From: Pelethousia sp034933245
Lineage (GTDB): Bacteria > Bacillota > Clostridia > Christensenellales > CAG-138
Length of the DNA: 60,556 nt
Assembly (NCBI GenBank): GCA_034933245.1
Contig: JAYFNX010000012.1
Span: 1-60,556 of the forward strand
Reading direction: 5' to 3'
Of this stretch, positions 51,109 through 59,284 are shown piece after piece (the stretch's first letter is position 1; every line of letters begins with the position of its first letter). The notes under the pieces are model-generated. The model had not been told where the DNA came from, searched no databases, and was given only the letters and a program-made list of their open reading frames with translations. The translations under genes and the position numbers were made by a program.

Positions 51109-51957
51109 ATGAACATCCAAACTACCGTTTCTGCTGAAAAAACGATGCAGTCTTTCCCCTCCCTCTCCTTTCAGGTAGGCGCGGACCGTTGTTCCATCAC
51201 TGCGCGTTGCGTTTCTTCCATCATGCTGATGCCTGAGCAGGTGGTACATTTCCCCCAAGCGCCGGCCTACTGCCGGGGGCTGATTCATCTGCGGGGGCAA
51301 GTGATCCCCCTCATGGATACCCGCACCCTGTTCGGGATGCCAACGTTGGAGCAGGAATATGCCGACTTTTGCGCCATGCTGGATGCCCGTAAGCAGGACC
51401 ATCTGAACTGGGTGGAGGAGTTGGATCGCTGCCTGGAGGAGGATGTGCGGTTTCCCTTGGCCACGGATCATCATCTCTGCGCTTTGGGCAAGTGGTATGA
51501 TTCTTTCACCACCGATAATAACGCCGTCATGTTCCATCTGCACAAGCTGGATGAACCGCACCAGCGTTTTCATGCAGTAGCCCACCGTTTCAATGAATGC
51601 AAGAAGAAACGGACGGGGTGCGGGGTGGATCCGGAAATCCGCAAAGCGGCAAAAGCGGCGCGAGAGGAAAGCATGCCCCTCATTCTTAAACTGCTGGAGG
51701 AGGCAAAGGAAGTCTTTCTTTCGAGCTACCAGGCCATCGTGATTGTGTTGGAAGGCGAGCAAGGTTCTCTGGGCCTTATTGTGGACAAAGTCCATTCCGT
51801 GGAAACCGTAATTCCCATTGACGAGGATCAAAGCAACAGTTATTTTTCTCGGAGCCGCTTTGTCTCAGGCGTGGCCAAGAGCGAAAAAACCAACGAGCTT
51901 ATGTTAACTTTGAACCACCAATCCCTTCTGGATCTTTGCCAGGGGTTGCAATATTAA
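51109..51957 (+). CDS. CheW protein with inserted CZB zinc-sensing domain
   Basis: A 282-residue protein. Residues 17-80 are the first half of a CheW domain (CRGLIHLRGQVIPLMDTRTL), residues about 95-200 a CZB (chemoreceptor zinc-binding) domain, and 205-282 the second half of CheW (LGLIVDKVHSVETVIPID). The CZB metal ligands are H98 (DHLNW), C124 (HHLCALGKWY), H151 and H155 (PHQRFH). CZB domains sense zinc and oxidants such as HOCl through the zinc thiolate. AAGGAG lies 9 bases before the ATG. An earlier in-frame start is possible. Confidence 0.88.
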   Translation: MNIQTTVSAEKTMQSFPSLSFQVGADRCSITARCVSSIMLMPEQVVHFPQAPAYCRGLIHLRGQVIPLMDTRTLFGMPTLEQEYADFCAMLDARKQDHLNWVEELDRCLEEDVRFPLATDHHLCALGKWYDSFTTDNNAVMFHLHKLDEPHQRFHAVAHRFNECKKKRTGCGVDPEIRKAAKAAREESMPLILKLLEEAKEVFLSSYQAIVIVLEGEQGSLGLIVDKVHSVETVIPIDEDQSNSYFSRSRFVSGVAKSEKTNELMLTLNHQSLLDLCQGLQY

Positions 51958-51962
51958 GGCGT

Positions 51963-51980
51963 CGGCCGGATTCCCGGCCG
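51963..51980 (+). other. GC-rich hairpin between the CheW-CZB and FtsA-like genes
   Basis: A perfect 7-bp inverted repeat (CGGCCGG/CCGGCCG) with an ATTC loop lies 6 bases after the CheW-CZB stop. There is no U tract, and the next gene's Shine-Dalgarno follows at once. It may protect mRNA ends or set relative expression. Confidence 0.5.
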
Positions 51981-52004
51981 CATCGGCAAGGAGGATAGCG
52001 CCCT

Positions 52005-54035
52005 ATGGCTCAACGCGCAAAGGCCCAGGCCGGCCCCGGCAAGCGGGGCCGGCCTTCAAAAACAACTTCGTCTCCTGAAAAGGAGCATGCAAAAAAGCGT
52101 CCCCAGGGAGAAGATCTCATCTTTGCCCTTGATATCGGTACCCGAACCATGATCGGCGTTGTAGGGGAACGATTAAACGCAGGCGGTTTCCTTGTTAAGG
52201 ATTACGAGCTGATGGAGCATCCCGGCCGGGCAATGATCGATGGCCAGGTGGAAGATATTGCCCAGGTAGGCCGTCTCATTCTGGAGGTGCAGCGCCATTT
52301 GGAAGAACGGCTGGGCGTATCCCTTTCCAGGGTATCCATCGCCGCTGCCGGCCGCATGTTGAAAACGGCCCGGGTATGCGTTAACCGGGATCTGCCCGCC
52401 CCTCACTCCCTGGCGGATCGGGAGTTTGTGGTGGGCCTGGAGGGCGAGGCGATCGAGCTTGCCCAGGAGCAAATCCGTCAGGAGGGCGGCTCCCAAAGCG
52501 ATACTTATTACTGTGTGGGATACAGCATCATAGAATATCGGATGGATGGCCATCCTGTCTCTCAATTGGCAGGGCATACCTGCTCCCATGCCGGCGTGGA
52601 ACTCATCGCCGCTTTTCTGCCTTACAGCGTGGTGGAGGGTCTTTATGCGGCAGTGGATATGACGAAGCTGGAGGTTGCCAGCCTAACCCTGGAACCGATC
52701 GCCGCCATCAATGTGTTGATCCCGCGGGAATTGCGGCTGTTAAACCTCACCCTGGTGGACGTGGGCGCGGGCACCTCGGATATTGCCATCTGCCGGGATG
52801 GCCGCATCGCTTCCTACGAAATGGCCACCATTGCCGGGGATGAACTCTCCGAAGCCATTGTGCGGGATTATCTTGTGGATTTTTCGACGGCCGAGCGCCT
52901 CAAGCGCAGCCTTACCCAGCCGGAAGAAACCTTGAACTATGAGAACGTTCTGGGTATGCCCTGCCAGGTTAAAGCCCAGGCTATCTTGGATTCTCTCCAA
53001 CCCGGGATAGATCTCTTGGCCCAAACCGTGGCGGATAAGATTTTGAAATGTAACGGCGGGCCGCCCGCTGCGGTATTCCTCATCGGTGGCGGCAGCCAGG
53101 TTCCCGGGTTAAGCCAGGCTTTGGCCGCGTGTCTAAACATTTCTCCAGACAATGTGGCCGTAGGACCCCGCCGCACGCTTAAGGGCGTAGACGCCGTAGC
53201 CTTTCCCGCCCTTGCAGGGCCGGAATTTGTAACGCCCCTGGGCATTGCCGTTACCGCCATCACCCAGGAGTGCTTTCACTTTTTCGGCGTATCGGTGAAC
53301 GGCCGCCGTCTCAAGCTTCTAAATGCGGCCCATACCCGCTTAATGGACGTGCTTCTCATGGCGGGGTTCAAAGCGGGGCAGGTCATCGCCCGTTCAGGGC
53401 GCAGCCTGCTTTTTACCCTTAACGGAGCCCCGCATACGCTCCGGGGCGGTCTGCCCGAGCACGCACGCGTCACCATCAACGGCGAACCCGCCAACATCGA
53501 ATCCGAGGTGCGGCCGGGAGATGTGATCCTTGTGACCCCCGCCAAGGACGGCGCGCCTGCCGAAGCCCTGGTTGCGGACTTTCTGCCGGAAAATGAATCC
53601 GTATCCATCTTTGTGAACGGGGAACCCGCGGAATCCCAGCGGCCCATCGCACAGGGGGATAAGGTGGAGATCCGCCCCCTTGGCCCGTCATCCGGATCAG
53701 CGCTTAGCGGCTCAAAGGAAAAGTTCGCCCCCCCATTGGAAGAGACGGCCCCCGCAGCAGCGCCGGATTTTCAGGGGGAAGGCCCGACAACCAAGCCGCC
53801 CGTTGCAGACGTTTCCATCGGTCATGCAGTTTTGGAGATCACCTTGAACGGCCAGCTTCTCGCCCTTCCGCTGAAAGAATCGCAGTCTTCCTATTTCATG
53901 ATGAACCTGCTGGAGCGGGCGGGAGTGGACCCGGCCCGGCCCCAGGGGCATTTGATGATGGAATGTGACGGCGCGCCGGTGGGGTTCATGCACCGCATCA
54001 AAAGCGGAGCGGTGGTGCGCATAGGATGGGACTAG
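52005..54035 (+). CDS. Large FtsA/PilM-like actin-fold ATPase, function unknown
   Basis: A 676-residue soluble protein. Residues 35-420 have the FtsA/Hsp70 actin fold: phosphate 1 ALDIGTRT (41-48), phosphate 2 LVDVGAGTSDIAI (near 247) and adenosine motif FLIGGGSQVPG (near 360). The C-terminal 250 residues hold beta-grasp-like repeats (VTINGEPANIESEVRPGDVI, VSIFVNGEPA, and LEITLNGQLLALPLKES). The N terminus is basic with KRGRPSK (13-19), an AT-hook-like core. Similar large proteins occur in Clostridia as 'cell division protein FtsA', but a true ftsA is usually next to ftsZ. Confidence 0.78.
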   Translation: MAQRAKAQAGPGKRGRPSKTTSSPEKEHAKKRPQGEDLIFALDIGTRTMIGVVGERLNAGGFLVKDYELMEHPGRAMIDGQVEDIAQVGRLILEVQRHLEERLGVSLSRVSIAAAGRMLKTARVCVNRDLPAPHSLADREFVVGLEGEAIELAQEQIRQEGGSQSDTYYCVGYSIIEYRMDGHPVSQLAGHTCSHAGVELIAAFLPYSVVEGLYAAVDMTKLEVASLTLEPIAAINVLIPRELRLLNLTLVDVGAGTSDIAICRDGRIASYEMATIAGDELSEAIVRDYLVDFSTAERLKRSLTQPEETLNYENVLGMPCQVKAQAILDSLQPGIDLLAQTVADKILKCNGGPPAAVFLIGGGSQVPGLSQALAACLNISPDNVAVGPRRTLKGVDAVAFPALAGPEFVTPLGIAVTAITQECFHFFGVSVNGRRLKLLNAAHTRLMDVLLMAGFKAGQVIARSGRSLLFTLNGAPHTLRGGLPEHARVTINGEPANIESEVRPGDVILVTPAKDGAPAEALVADFLPENESVSIFVNGEPAESQRPIAQGDKVEIRPLGPSSGSALSGSKEKFAPPLEETAPAAAPDFQGEGPTTKPPVADVSIGHAVLEITLNGQLLALPLKESQSSYFMMNLLERAGVDPARPQGHLMMECDGAPVGFMHRIKSGAVVRIGWD

Positions 54036-54121
54036 CCGCCTCCCTACGAAGGAGCCCCCCGGCAATCTCATAGGGTTTCATCTTTTCCCCCTTACGACGA
54101 AGCAAGGAGAGCCGGTGAACA

Positions 54122-54147
54122 GCCGCAAACCGCCTTGTATATGCGGC
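54122..54147 (+). terminator. Weak terminator-like hairpin after the FtsA-like gene
   Basis: GCCGCA (54122-54127) can pair with TGCGGC (54142-54147), followed by ATTTT. The loop of 14 bases is long and the T run short. The gap before the ZIP gene holds nothing else that I can identify. Confidence 0.3.
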
Positions 54148-54183
54148 ATTTTAGAATTTTAAGAAAGGTTGCCTTTACGATTC

Positions 54184-54978
54184 ATGAAAGAAGCATTACT
54201 TTGGGCTGCTGGCGGTACGGGATTCACTTTTGCTATGACCATGCTGGGCGCGGCCATGGTGTTTTTCTTCCGCAAGCATGTAAATGATGGCGTACAGAAA
54301 ATTTTTCTAGGTTTTGCGGCAGGCGTAATGATTGCCGCTTCGGTTTGGAGCCTGCTTATCCCGGCCATTGAAGAGGCGGAAGCCTCTGGGATGATCGGCT
54401 GGATTCCGGCGGCGGGGGGGCTGGTGCTGGGCGTGGCGTTCCTCATGCTGCTGGACTCCCTGCTTCCCCACCTGCATATGGAAGCCGCACGGCCCGAAGG
54501 GGTTTCCTCCTCCTGGAAGCGAACCACCCTGCTTGTTCTGGCCGTAACCATGCATAACATCCCGGAGGGTATGGCCGTGGGCCTATCCTTTGCCCTGGCT
54601 GCCCAACACGGGGGGGATTCCGGCTTATATGCCTCGGCTTTTGCGTTGGCCATGGGCATCGGCATTCAAAACTTCCCGGAAGGAGCGGCCATTTCCCTGC
54701 CCCTTCGGCAAGAGGGTTTGCCCACGGGGAAAGCCTTCCTCTATGGGAGCCTTTCCGGCCTGGTGGAGCCCTTGTTCGGTATCCTGGTGGTGCTGTTTGC
54801 CGGCACCATCCAGCCTTTAATGCCATGGCTTCTCTCTTTTGCGGCCGGCGCTATGTTATATGTTGTGGTGGAAGAGCTCATCCCCGCCGCCCATCTGGGA
54901 AGTCATTCCAACACGGGTACGTTGGGTGTGTTGGGCGGTTTCCTGGTGATGATGATTCTGGACGTGGCGTTGGGCTAA
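54184..54978 (+). CDS. ZIP-family metal transporter
   Basis: A 264-residue membrane protein with about eight helices. The two ZIP signatures are present: HNIPEGMAVG in helix 4 and QNFPEGAAIS in helix 5, with E in VEPLFG. Such proteins import zinc, iron or manganese; bacterial ZupT-like members prefer zinc but are broad. The Shine-Dalgarno is poor: AAAGG lies 15 bases before the ATG and can pair with CCTTT downstream. A TTG five codons earlier is an alternative start. Confidence 0.9.
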   Translation: MKEALLWAAGGTGFTFAMTMLGAAMVFFFRKHVNDGVQKIFLGFAAGVMIAASVWSLLIPAIEEAEASGMIGWIPAAGGLVLGVAFLMLLDSLLPHLHMEAARPEGVSSSWKRTTLLVLAVTMHNIPEGMAVGLSFALAAQHGGDSGLYASAFALAMGIGIQNFPEGAAISLPLRQEGLPTGKAFLYGSLSGLVEPLFGILVVLFAGTIQPLMPWLLSFAAGAMLYVVVEELIPAAHLGSHSNTGTLGVLGGFLVMMILDVALG

Positions 54979-55036
54979 CGCAGGCTTACTCCTGCGAAGG
55001 GCGGCGCATGCTTTTTGTGTTTTCGGATAAAAATCG

Positions 55037-55066
55037 GGCCCATCCGCCATATATAGCGGATGGGCC
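55037..55066 (+). terminator. Terminator-like hairpin after the ZIP gene
   Basis: A perfect 11-bp stem GGCCCATCCGC with an 8-base loop is followed by TTATTG. A smaller hairpin (54979-54996) directly abuts the ZIP stop. The T run is weak, but stem strength argues for transcript termination. Confidence 0.55.
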
Positions 55067-55141
55067 TTATTGCGGCCACAAGATATTACATTTTAACACA
55101 TTGTAAATTCTGCCAAACTTGATGCGCACCTGGTTTTTCTA

Positions 55142-55150
55142 TGTTAGAAT
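55142..55150 (+). promoter_or_regulatory. Possible extended -10 promoter for the DUF368 gene
   Basis: TGTTAGAAT holds the extended -10 pattern TGn-TAGAAT. No good -35 lies 17 bases upstream (a TTGATG is 20 bases away). The start would give a leader of about 20 bases before the DUF368 ATG. Confidence 0.3.
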
Positions 55151-55175
55151 TGAAAGTGTACAGCGGAGGTACTCC

Positions 55176-55994
55176 ATGATGAAACGACACGCGGATTTTT
55201 GGCTGGCTATAGCCCAAGGTTCCATCATCGGCGCCACAGGCCTTATTCCGGGGGCCAGCGGCGGCGTACTTGCTGTTTCTATGGGGATATACCGCCCCAT
55301 TGTGGATGCGGTGCTTTCCCTGCTCAAAGCGTTTCGAAAGAATTTTTTTTACCTGCTCCCCTACGGAATCGGGATTGCCGTGGGAATTCTGCTGGCCGCC
55401 AGGGGGCTGGAGTGGCTGCTCTCCCACTATAGGGCCGCGTTGATGTATTCCCTCATGGGTATGGTTCTGGGCGGGATTCCCCAGCTTATCCGGGATGCCA
55501 ATGCGGAAGGTTTCCACGGCCGCTATTTGGCCGGCACCCTGGTGGGCCTGTTGATGGCTGTGCTGCTGGCCTCGCTGGATGAAGCCGTCACAGGAGGGGA
55601 CGCTTGGCCCTTCACGCCGCTCACCATGGCCATGTCCGGCGCGATTCTCGCGGTGGGTATTGTAATCCCGGGGGTAAGCACCTCGTTTGTGCTCATGTAT
55701 ATGGGCCTTTATGGCCCCCTGCTTGCAGCCCTGAACCGTTTGGATATCCCCGTGCTCTTCTATATGGGGCTCGGGTTGGCCGCCACCGGCATTCTATTGC
55801 TGCTTTTCGTACGGCGCATGTTCAACAGGCACCGGGGCTATGCCTATTATTGCGTGCTGGGGTTCCTGCTTGGAACGGTGGCCCTGATCTTTCCCGGGCT
55901 TTTTCCTTTACCGCAACAGCTTTGGTACGTTCTTCTCTTTGCCGGAGGCGTCGCCGCGACGATCCTTATGGAACGGCTTCCCCGGCAAAAATAA
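55176..55994 (+). CDS. DUF368 polyprenyl-phosphate transporter (PopT-like)
   Basis: A 272-residue integral membrane protein with about eight helices. The family hallmark is the duplicated motif: IIGATGLIPGASGGVLAVSM in the first half and AILAVGIVIPGVSTSFVLMY in the second. DUF368 proteins have been reported to recycle undecaprenyl phosphate across the membrane for wall synthesis. GGAGG lies 6 bases before the ATG at 55176. It may form an operon with the L,D-transpeptidase gene 46 bases downstream. Confidence 0.9.
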   Translation: MMKRHADFWLAIAQGSIIGATGLIPGASGGVLAVSMGIYRPIVDAVLSLLKAFRKNFFYLLPYGIGIAVGILLAARGLEWLLSHYRAALMYSLMGMVLGGIPQLIRDANAEGFHGRYLAGTLVGLLMAVLLASLDEAVTGGDAWPFTPLTMAMSGAILAVGIVIPGVSTSFVLMYMGLYGPLLAALNRLDIPVLFYMGLGLAATGILLLLFVRRMFNRHRGYAYYCVLGFLLGTVALIFPGLFPLPQQLWYVLLFAGGVAATILMERLPRQK

Positions 55995-56040
55995 GACATA
56001 TGCATTTCATCGATTATTACTAAGGAGGATTTCCCCTGCC

Positions 56041-57321
56041 ATGAAAAAACGCTTATTCGCCCTTTTTCTATGTATGTGTACCCTGTTCGCCGCGTTGCCC
56101 GCCGTGGCCCATGCCACGGTGCTCTCCGGTATGAACAGCAAGGTAGACTATGACAATGTGGATCCCAGCCTCTATGCCATCGATATCGACCTGGTCAACC
56201 AGGTGATTACCGTATACGAAACGGCCACCGGCAGCATCGTTCTACAGAGCCTTTGCACAACAGGCAACGAAGAGAACCCCACGGGCAGCGGCAAGTTTAA
56301 GCTGGGCCAGATGAAGGAACGCTTCGGCTATTTCGTCGCGTATGGTCAATACGCCCAGTATTGGACCCAGGTTGTCCGGGGCGTATACATCCATTCCGTG
56401 ATGTACGATTCAAAAAAGCTTACCTCTATGAGCAAATCGGCTTACAGAAACTTGGGGCAAAATGTATCCCATGGCTGCATTCGGGTACTTCCTCACGTCG
56501 CCCAGTGGATCTTCTATAATTGTCCGCCGGACACTTTGTGCAGCATCGTTAAAAATCGTGCGGCCAATCCCGCTCTGGTCAGCCAGCTCAAAGCCCAAAT
56601 CCCGGACTATGGCAGCTATCCCCAGCCCACGGATGCCAGGCCGGATCCCATAGAGGTGCCCGCCACCGTCCGTTTCGACAATACCCCTGTGCGCACGGGT
56701 TTCTCCAACAGCCGGGATACCACCATCGCCACCCTTAAGGCAGGCGAGCATGTTATGCTGCTGCAATTGGCTAACGATTGGTGCAAGGTTCGCACCGCTG
56801 CCGGAAAACTTGGCTATATAAAATCCGTTTACCTGCTTTGTGATCCGGATAATGTGCAGCTCACCACCGGATATAAGGCCACCAAGAAAACCTACGTTTA
56901 TGCCGGCATGGATACCGGCAGCGAGCGCTTAGCCACGATCCCCGCCGGGGGGCAACCCAACGTATCCGAAAATCCCCAGAAGGGCTGGTGGTACGGCGAG
57001 TATAACGGTGCCTTGGGCTACATGCGCACCAAATATGTGCAGCAAAGCACCGTGTTTGTTTTCCCGGCTCTTTCCACCATCCCTACCGCCGTCACAACTG
57101 CGGACGGTTCCACCACCGCAACCGTTTCCGGCACCGCCGCTTATATCGCTGCGGGGATTGTAGCCAACATGCGCAGCATGCCCTCCACGGACGGCATCAT
57201 TATCGCCGAGTTGGCGTCCGGCACGGCCGTTACCCTGCTTTCGCTGGAAGGTAACTGGTATTATTGCCAGGCGGAAGGCCTTACGGGCTACCTCTATAAG
57301 GATTGCGTAAGCGCGCGATAG
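56041..57321 (+). CDS. Secreted L,D-transpeptidase (YkuD) with SH3-like repeats
   Basis: A 426-residue protein: signal peptide 1-26 (LFALFLCMCTLFAALPAVAHA), YkuD domain about 45-170 with catalytic C146 in the SHGCIRV motif, H144, R148 and H118, and then three SH3-like modules (about 210-270, 285-345 and 370-426). It would make 3-3 peptidoglycan cross-links or attach wall proteins. AAGGAGG lies 11 bases before the ATG. It follows a DUF368 lipid carrier transporter gene, so both serve the envelope. Confidence 0.92.
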   Translation: MKKRLFALFLCMCTLFAALPAVAHATVLSGMNSKVDYDNVDPSLYAIDIDLVNQVITVYETATGSIVLQSLCTTGNEENPTGSGKFKLGQMKERFGYFVAYGQYAQYWTQVVRGVYIHSVMYDSKKLTSMSKSAYRNLGQNVSHGCIRVLPHVAQWIFYNCPPDTLCSIVKNRAANPALVSQLKAQIPDYGSYPQPTDARPDPIEVPATVRFDNTPVRTGFSNSRDTTIATLKAGEHVMLLQLANDWCKVRTAAGKLGYIKSVYLLCDPDNVQLTTGYKATKKTYVYAGMDTGSERLATIPAGGQPNVSENPQKGWWYGEYNGALGYMRTKYVQQSTVFVFPALSTIPTAVTTADGSTTATVSGTAAYIAAGIVANMRSMPSTDGIIIAELASGTAVTLLSLEGNWYYCQAEGLTGYLYKDCVSAR

Positions 57322-57365
57322 AGCGCGTCTATAACCGCAGTAGATCCGACTAACTAGCTTTTCGA

Positions 57366-57406
57366 CACAAAAGCCGCTTCTCTTTGCCGGGGAGGCGTCT
57401 TTTGTG
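57366..57406 (+). terminator. Hairpin after the L,D-transpeptidase, overlapping the next promoter
   Basis: CACAAAAG (57366-57373) pairs with CTTTTGTG (57399-57406), and an inner GC stem continues to a 7-base loop (57383-57389). Two wobble pairs and one mismatch interrupt it. The T-rich arm could act as terminator. The loop holds the -35 of the next promoter and its -10 begins two bases after the hairpin. Confidence 0.5.
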
Positions 57407-57413
57407 CTATAAT
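57384..57413 (+). promoter_or_regulatory. Sigma-A-like promoter of the metallo-beta-lactamase-fold lipoprotein gene
   Basis: TTGCCG (57384-57389), an 18-base spacer and a perfect TATAAT (57408-57413) with the extended TGC before it. The leader to the GTG at 57492 would be about 70 bases. Confidence 0.6.
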
Positions 57414-57491
57414 GCAGGCAATGCCCCTATTGGGAAAAGGCCGGGTTGCTGGATTAATGGATGCATCTATCTGGAAGGAGGCCCTTGCGTT

Positions 57492-58400
57492 GTGCAGATA
57501 CCACGGCGACTAAAATCCATTTTTGCGGGCCTTCTTGCGGCGCTATGCATTATGCTATGCGGCTGCCAGAATGGTCCTGGCAAGCTCACGCTCTACGGCG
57601 TGAACACAGGCAAATCCGATTGCCTGATTTTTTGTCTCCCCAAGGGGAAAACCCTGCTGGTGGATACAGGCCTGAAGGATACCTATGGGCAGGTAAAGGC
57701 CACGCTGGAACTGGCGCATGTGAAAAAAATCGATTACCTCGTTCTTACGCATGGTCATAAGGACCACATTGGCGGGTTAAAGCAGCTGGCGCAGGATTAT
57801 GCTATCGGCACGCTTTACACAAACGCTTATGATACGGCCACCTATAGCGAAAAGGAACGGGCCTTGCTGGCAGAAGTTTCCGAAACGTGGGAGCAACTCC
57901 GCCCGGCCGCAGAGGCTGAGGATGGCCGGGGCTATACCACCATTCTCCTTGGGAATATAAAAATGGATTTTCTGGCTCCTGCCCGGCCTTACACCGATGC
58001 AGAGGATGACAATAACAATTCCCTTGTTCTGCGGCTTACCCATGGGAAGGTGGTTTTCCTTCTGATGGGGGATGCCACCAGCCTTATTGAAGAAGACCTG
58101 CTATCGTGGTACGGCTTTGGAAAAAACGGCGAAGAAACCCTTTCCGCGGATTTCCTCAAAGCTGGCCATCATGGCAAGGCAGATGCGAGCACCCAGCTTT
58201 TCATCGATGCCGTTTCTCCCAAAATTGTGTATATTCCCGGCAACCGGGCGGAGGATCCGGAATCGCCTGCGCAAGCCGTCCTTCAGCGCTATTCCGCCGC
58301 GCACGCGGATGTTTCCATAAACGAGGGCACGCACTTGGCTGCTTTCTGGATAAGTAACGGGGATTCCCTCTCCCAGGGCAGCTATCTTGTAAAGGATTAA
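57492..58400 (+). CDS. Metallo-beta-lactamase-fold lipoprotein (ComEC/Rec2 C-terminal type)
   Basis: A 302-residue protein. The GTG at 57492 is chosen because AAGGAGG lies 10 bases upstream and it gives a lipoprotein signal peptide (RRLKSIFAGLLAALCIMLCGC). The mature part has the metal site THGHKDHIGG, the later GDATSLIEEDLL and the AGHHGKADASTQ motif, as in the hydrolase domain of ComEC. Free, surface-anchored versions are common in Firmicutes; nuclease or phosphodiesterase activity is possible but unproven. Confidence 0.85.
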   Translation: MQIPRRLKSIFAGLLAALCIMLCGCQNGPGKLTLYGVNTGKSDCLIFCLPKGKTLLVDTGLKDTYGQVKATLELAHVKKIDYLVLTHGHKDHIGGLKQLAQDYAIGTLYTNAYDTATYSEKERALLAEVSETWEQLRPAAEAEDGRGYTTILLGNIKMDFLAPARPYTDAEDDNNNSLVLRLTHGKVVFLLMGDATSLIEEDLLSWYGFGKNGEETLSADFLKAGHHGKADASTQLFIDAVSPKIVYIPGNRAEDPESPAQAVLQRYSAAHADVSINEGTHLAAFWISNGDSLSQGSYLVKD

Positions 58401-58445
58401 TTTTGGGAAGTTTTGCCTTCCCGATGAAAGGGATACAGAAAAAAT

Positions 58446-59120
58446 ATGCTGGGAACTTTGGTAAATACGGGGGCAATTATCCTGGGGAGCCTGATGGGGC
58501 TTCTTCTCAAAAAGGGCATTCCGGAACGGATGAACGACGCCATCATGAAGGGGGTTGCTCTTTGTGTGCTTTATATTGGCTTCAAAGGCTGTTTGGAGGG
58601 TTCCAACGCCCTGATCGCCATCCTTTCCATGGTGCTGGGCGCCATTGTGGGCACCTTGCTGGACCTGGAAAAGCGGTTGAACAACCTGGGTGCCTTTCTG
58701 GAAAGCCGCCTGCAATCCGGAGACGGCAGCCTTTCCAATGGTTTTGTTACGGCCAGCCTTCTCTTCTGCGTAGGCGCCATGGCCGTGGTTGGGAGCCTGC
58801 GAAGCGGTCTAACCGGGGACCATACGATGCTGTATGCAAAATCCCTTCTGGATGGAATCGCCTCCATTGTGTTCACGGCCAGCCTGGGAATCGGCGTAAT
58901 CCTTTCTGCCGGCGCCGTGCTTATTTACCAAGGGGCCATCACCGTTTTGGCCCAGGCCCTCAGCCCCGTGCTCAGTGATAGCGTTATCGCGGAGATGACC
59001 TGCGTTGGGAGCCTGCTCATCATCGCTTTAAGTTTGAATATGCTGGGTATCACGAAGATCAAGGTTATGAATTATGTGCCCGCCATCTTCATCGCCATCG
59101 GCATCTGTTACTTATTTTAA
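58446..59120 (+). CDS. DUF554 membrane protein
   Basis: A 224-residue integral membrane protein with about seven helices: MLGTLVNTGAIILGSLMGLL at the start, then KGVALCVLYIGFKGCLEG and VIAEMTCVGSLLIIALSLNM are typical of DUF554 (YdfK type). The function of the family is unknown, though a transport role is suggested by its structure. The Shine-Dalgarno is poor (AAAGGG 13 bases upstream). No clear terminator separates it from the gene before. Confidence 0.85.
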   Translation: MLGTLVNTGAIILGSLMGLLLKKGIPERMNDAIMKGVALCVLYIGFKGCLEGSNALIAILSMVLGAIVGTLLDLEKRLNNLGAFLESRLQSGDGSLSNGFVTASLLFCVGAMAVVGSLRSGLTGDHTMLYAKSLLDGIASIVFTASLGIGVILSAGAVLIYQGAITVLAQALSPVLSDSVIAEMTCVGSLLIIALSLNMLGITKIKVMNYVPAIFIAIGICYLF

Positions 59121-59208
59121 TGTTGCCTATTACCGCTCCGTTTTATCGTCGGTATTGACCCAGCCATTAGAAAAGGGCAATCGGTTTGGAAAAACAATCC
59201 GCCCGCTC

Positions 59209-59237
59209 TTGCTCCGGCTGATTATATTGTGTATACT
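59209..59237 (+). promoter_or_regulatory. Sigma-A-like promoter of the NifU-like gene
   Basis: TTGCTC (59209-59214), a 17-base spacer and TATACT (59232-59237), about 48 bases before the ATG. The -35 is a half match. Confidence 0.45.
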
Positions 59238-59284
59238 CTACGAAGAATAATTTGGCAACAATACGCGAAGGAGGATCTTAACGT

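Noticed and set aside
54036..54183. Metal riboswitch (Mn or NiCo type) before the ZIP gene
   Set aside because: None of the conserved core sequences of these classes could be found in the 148-base gap.
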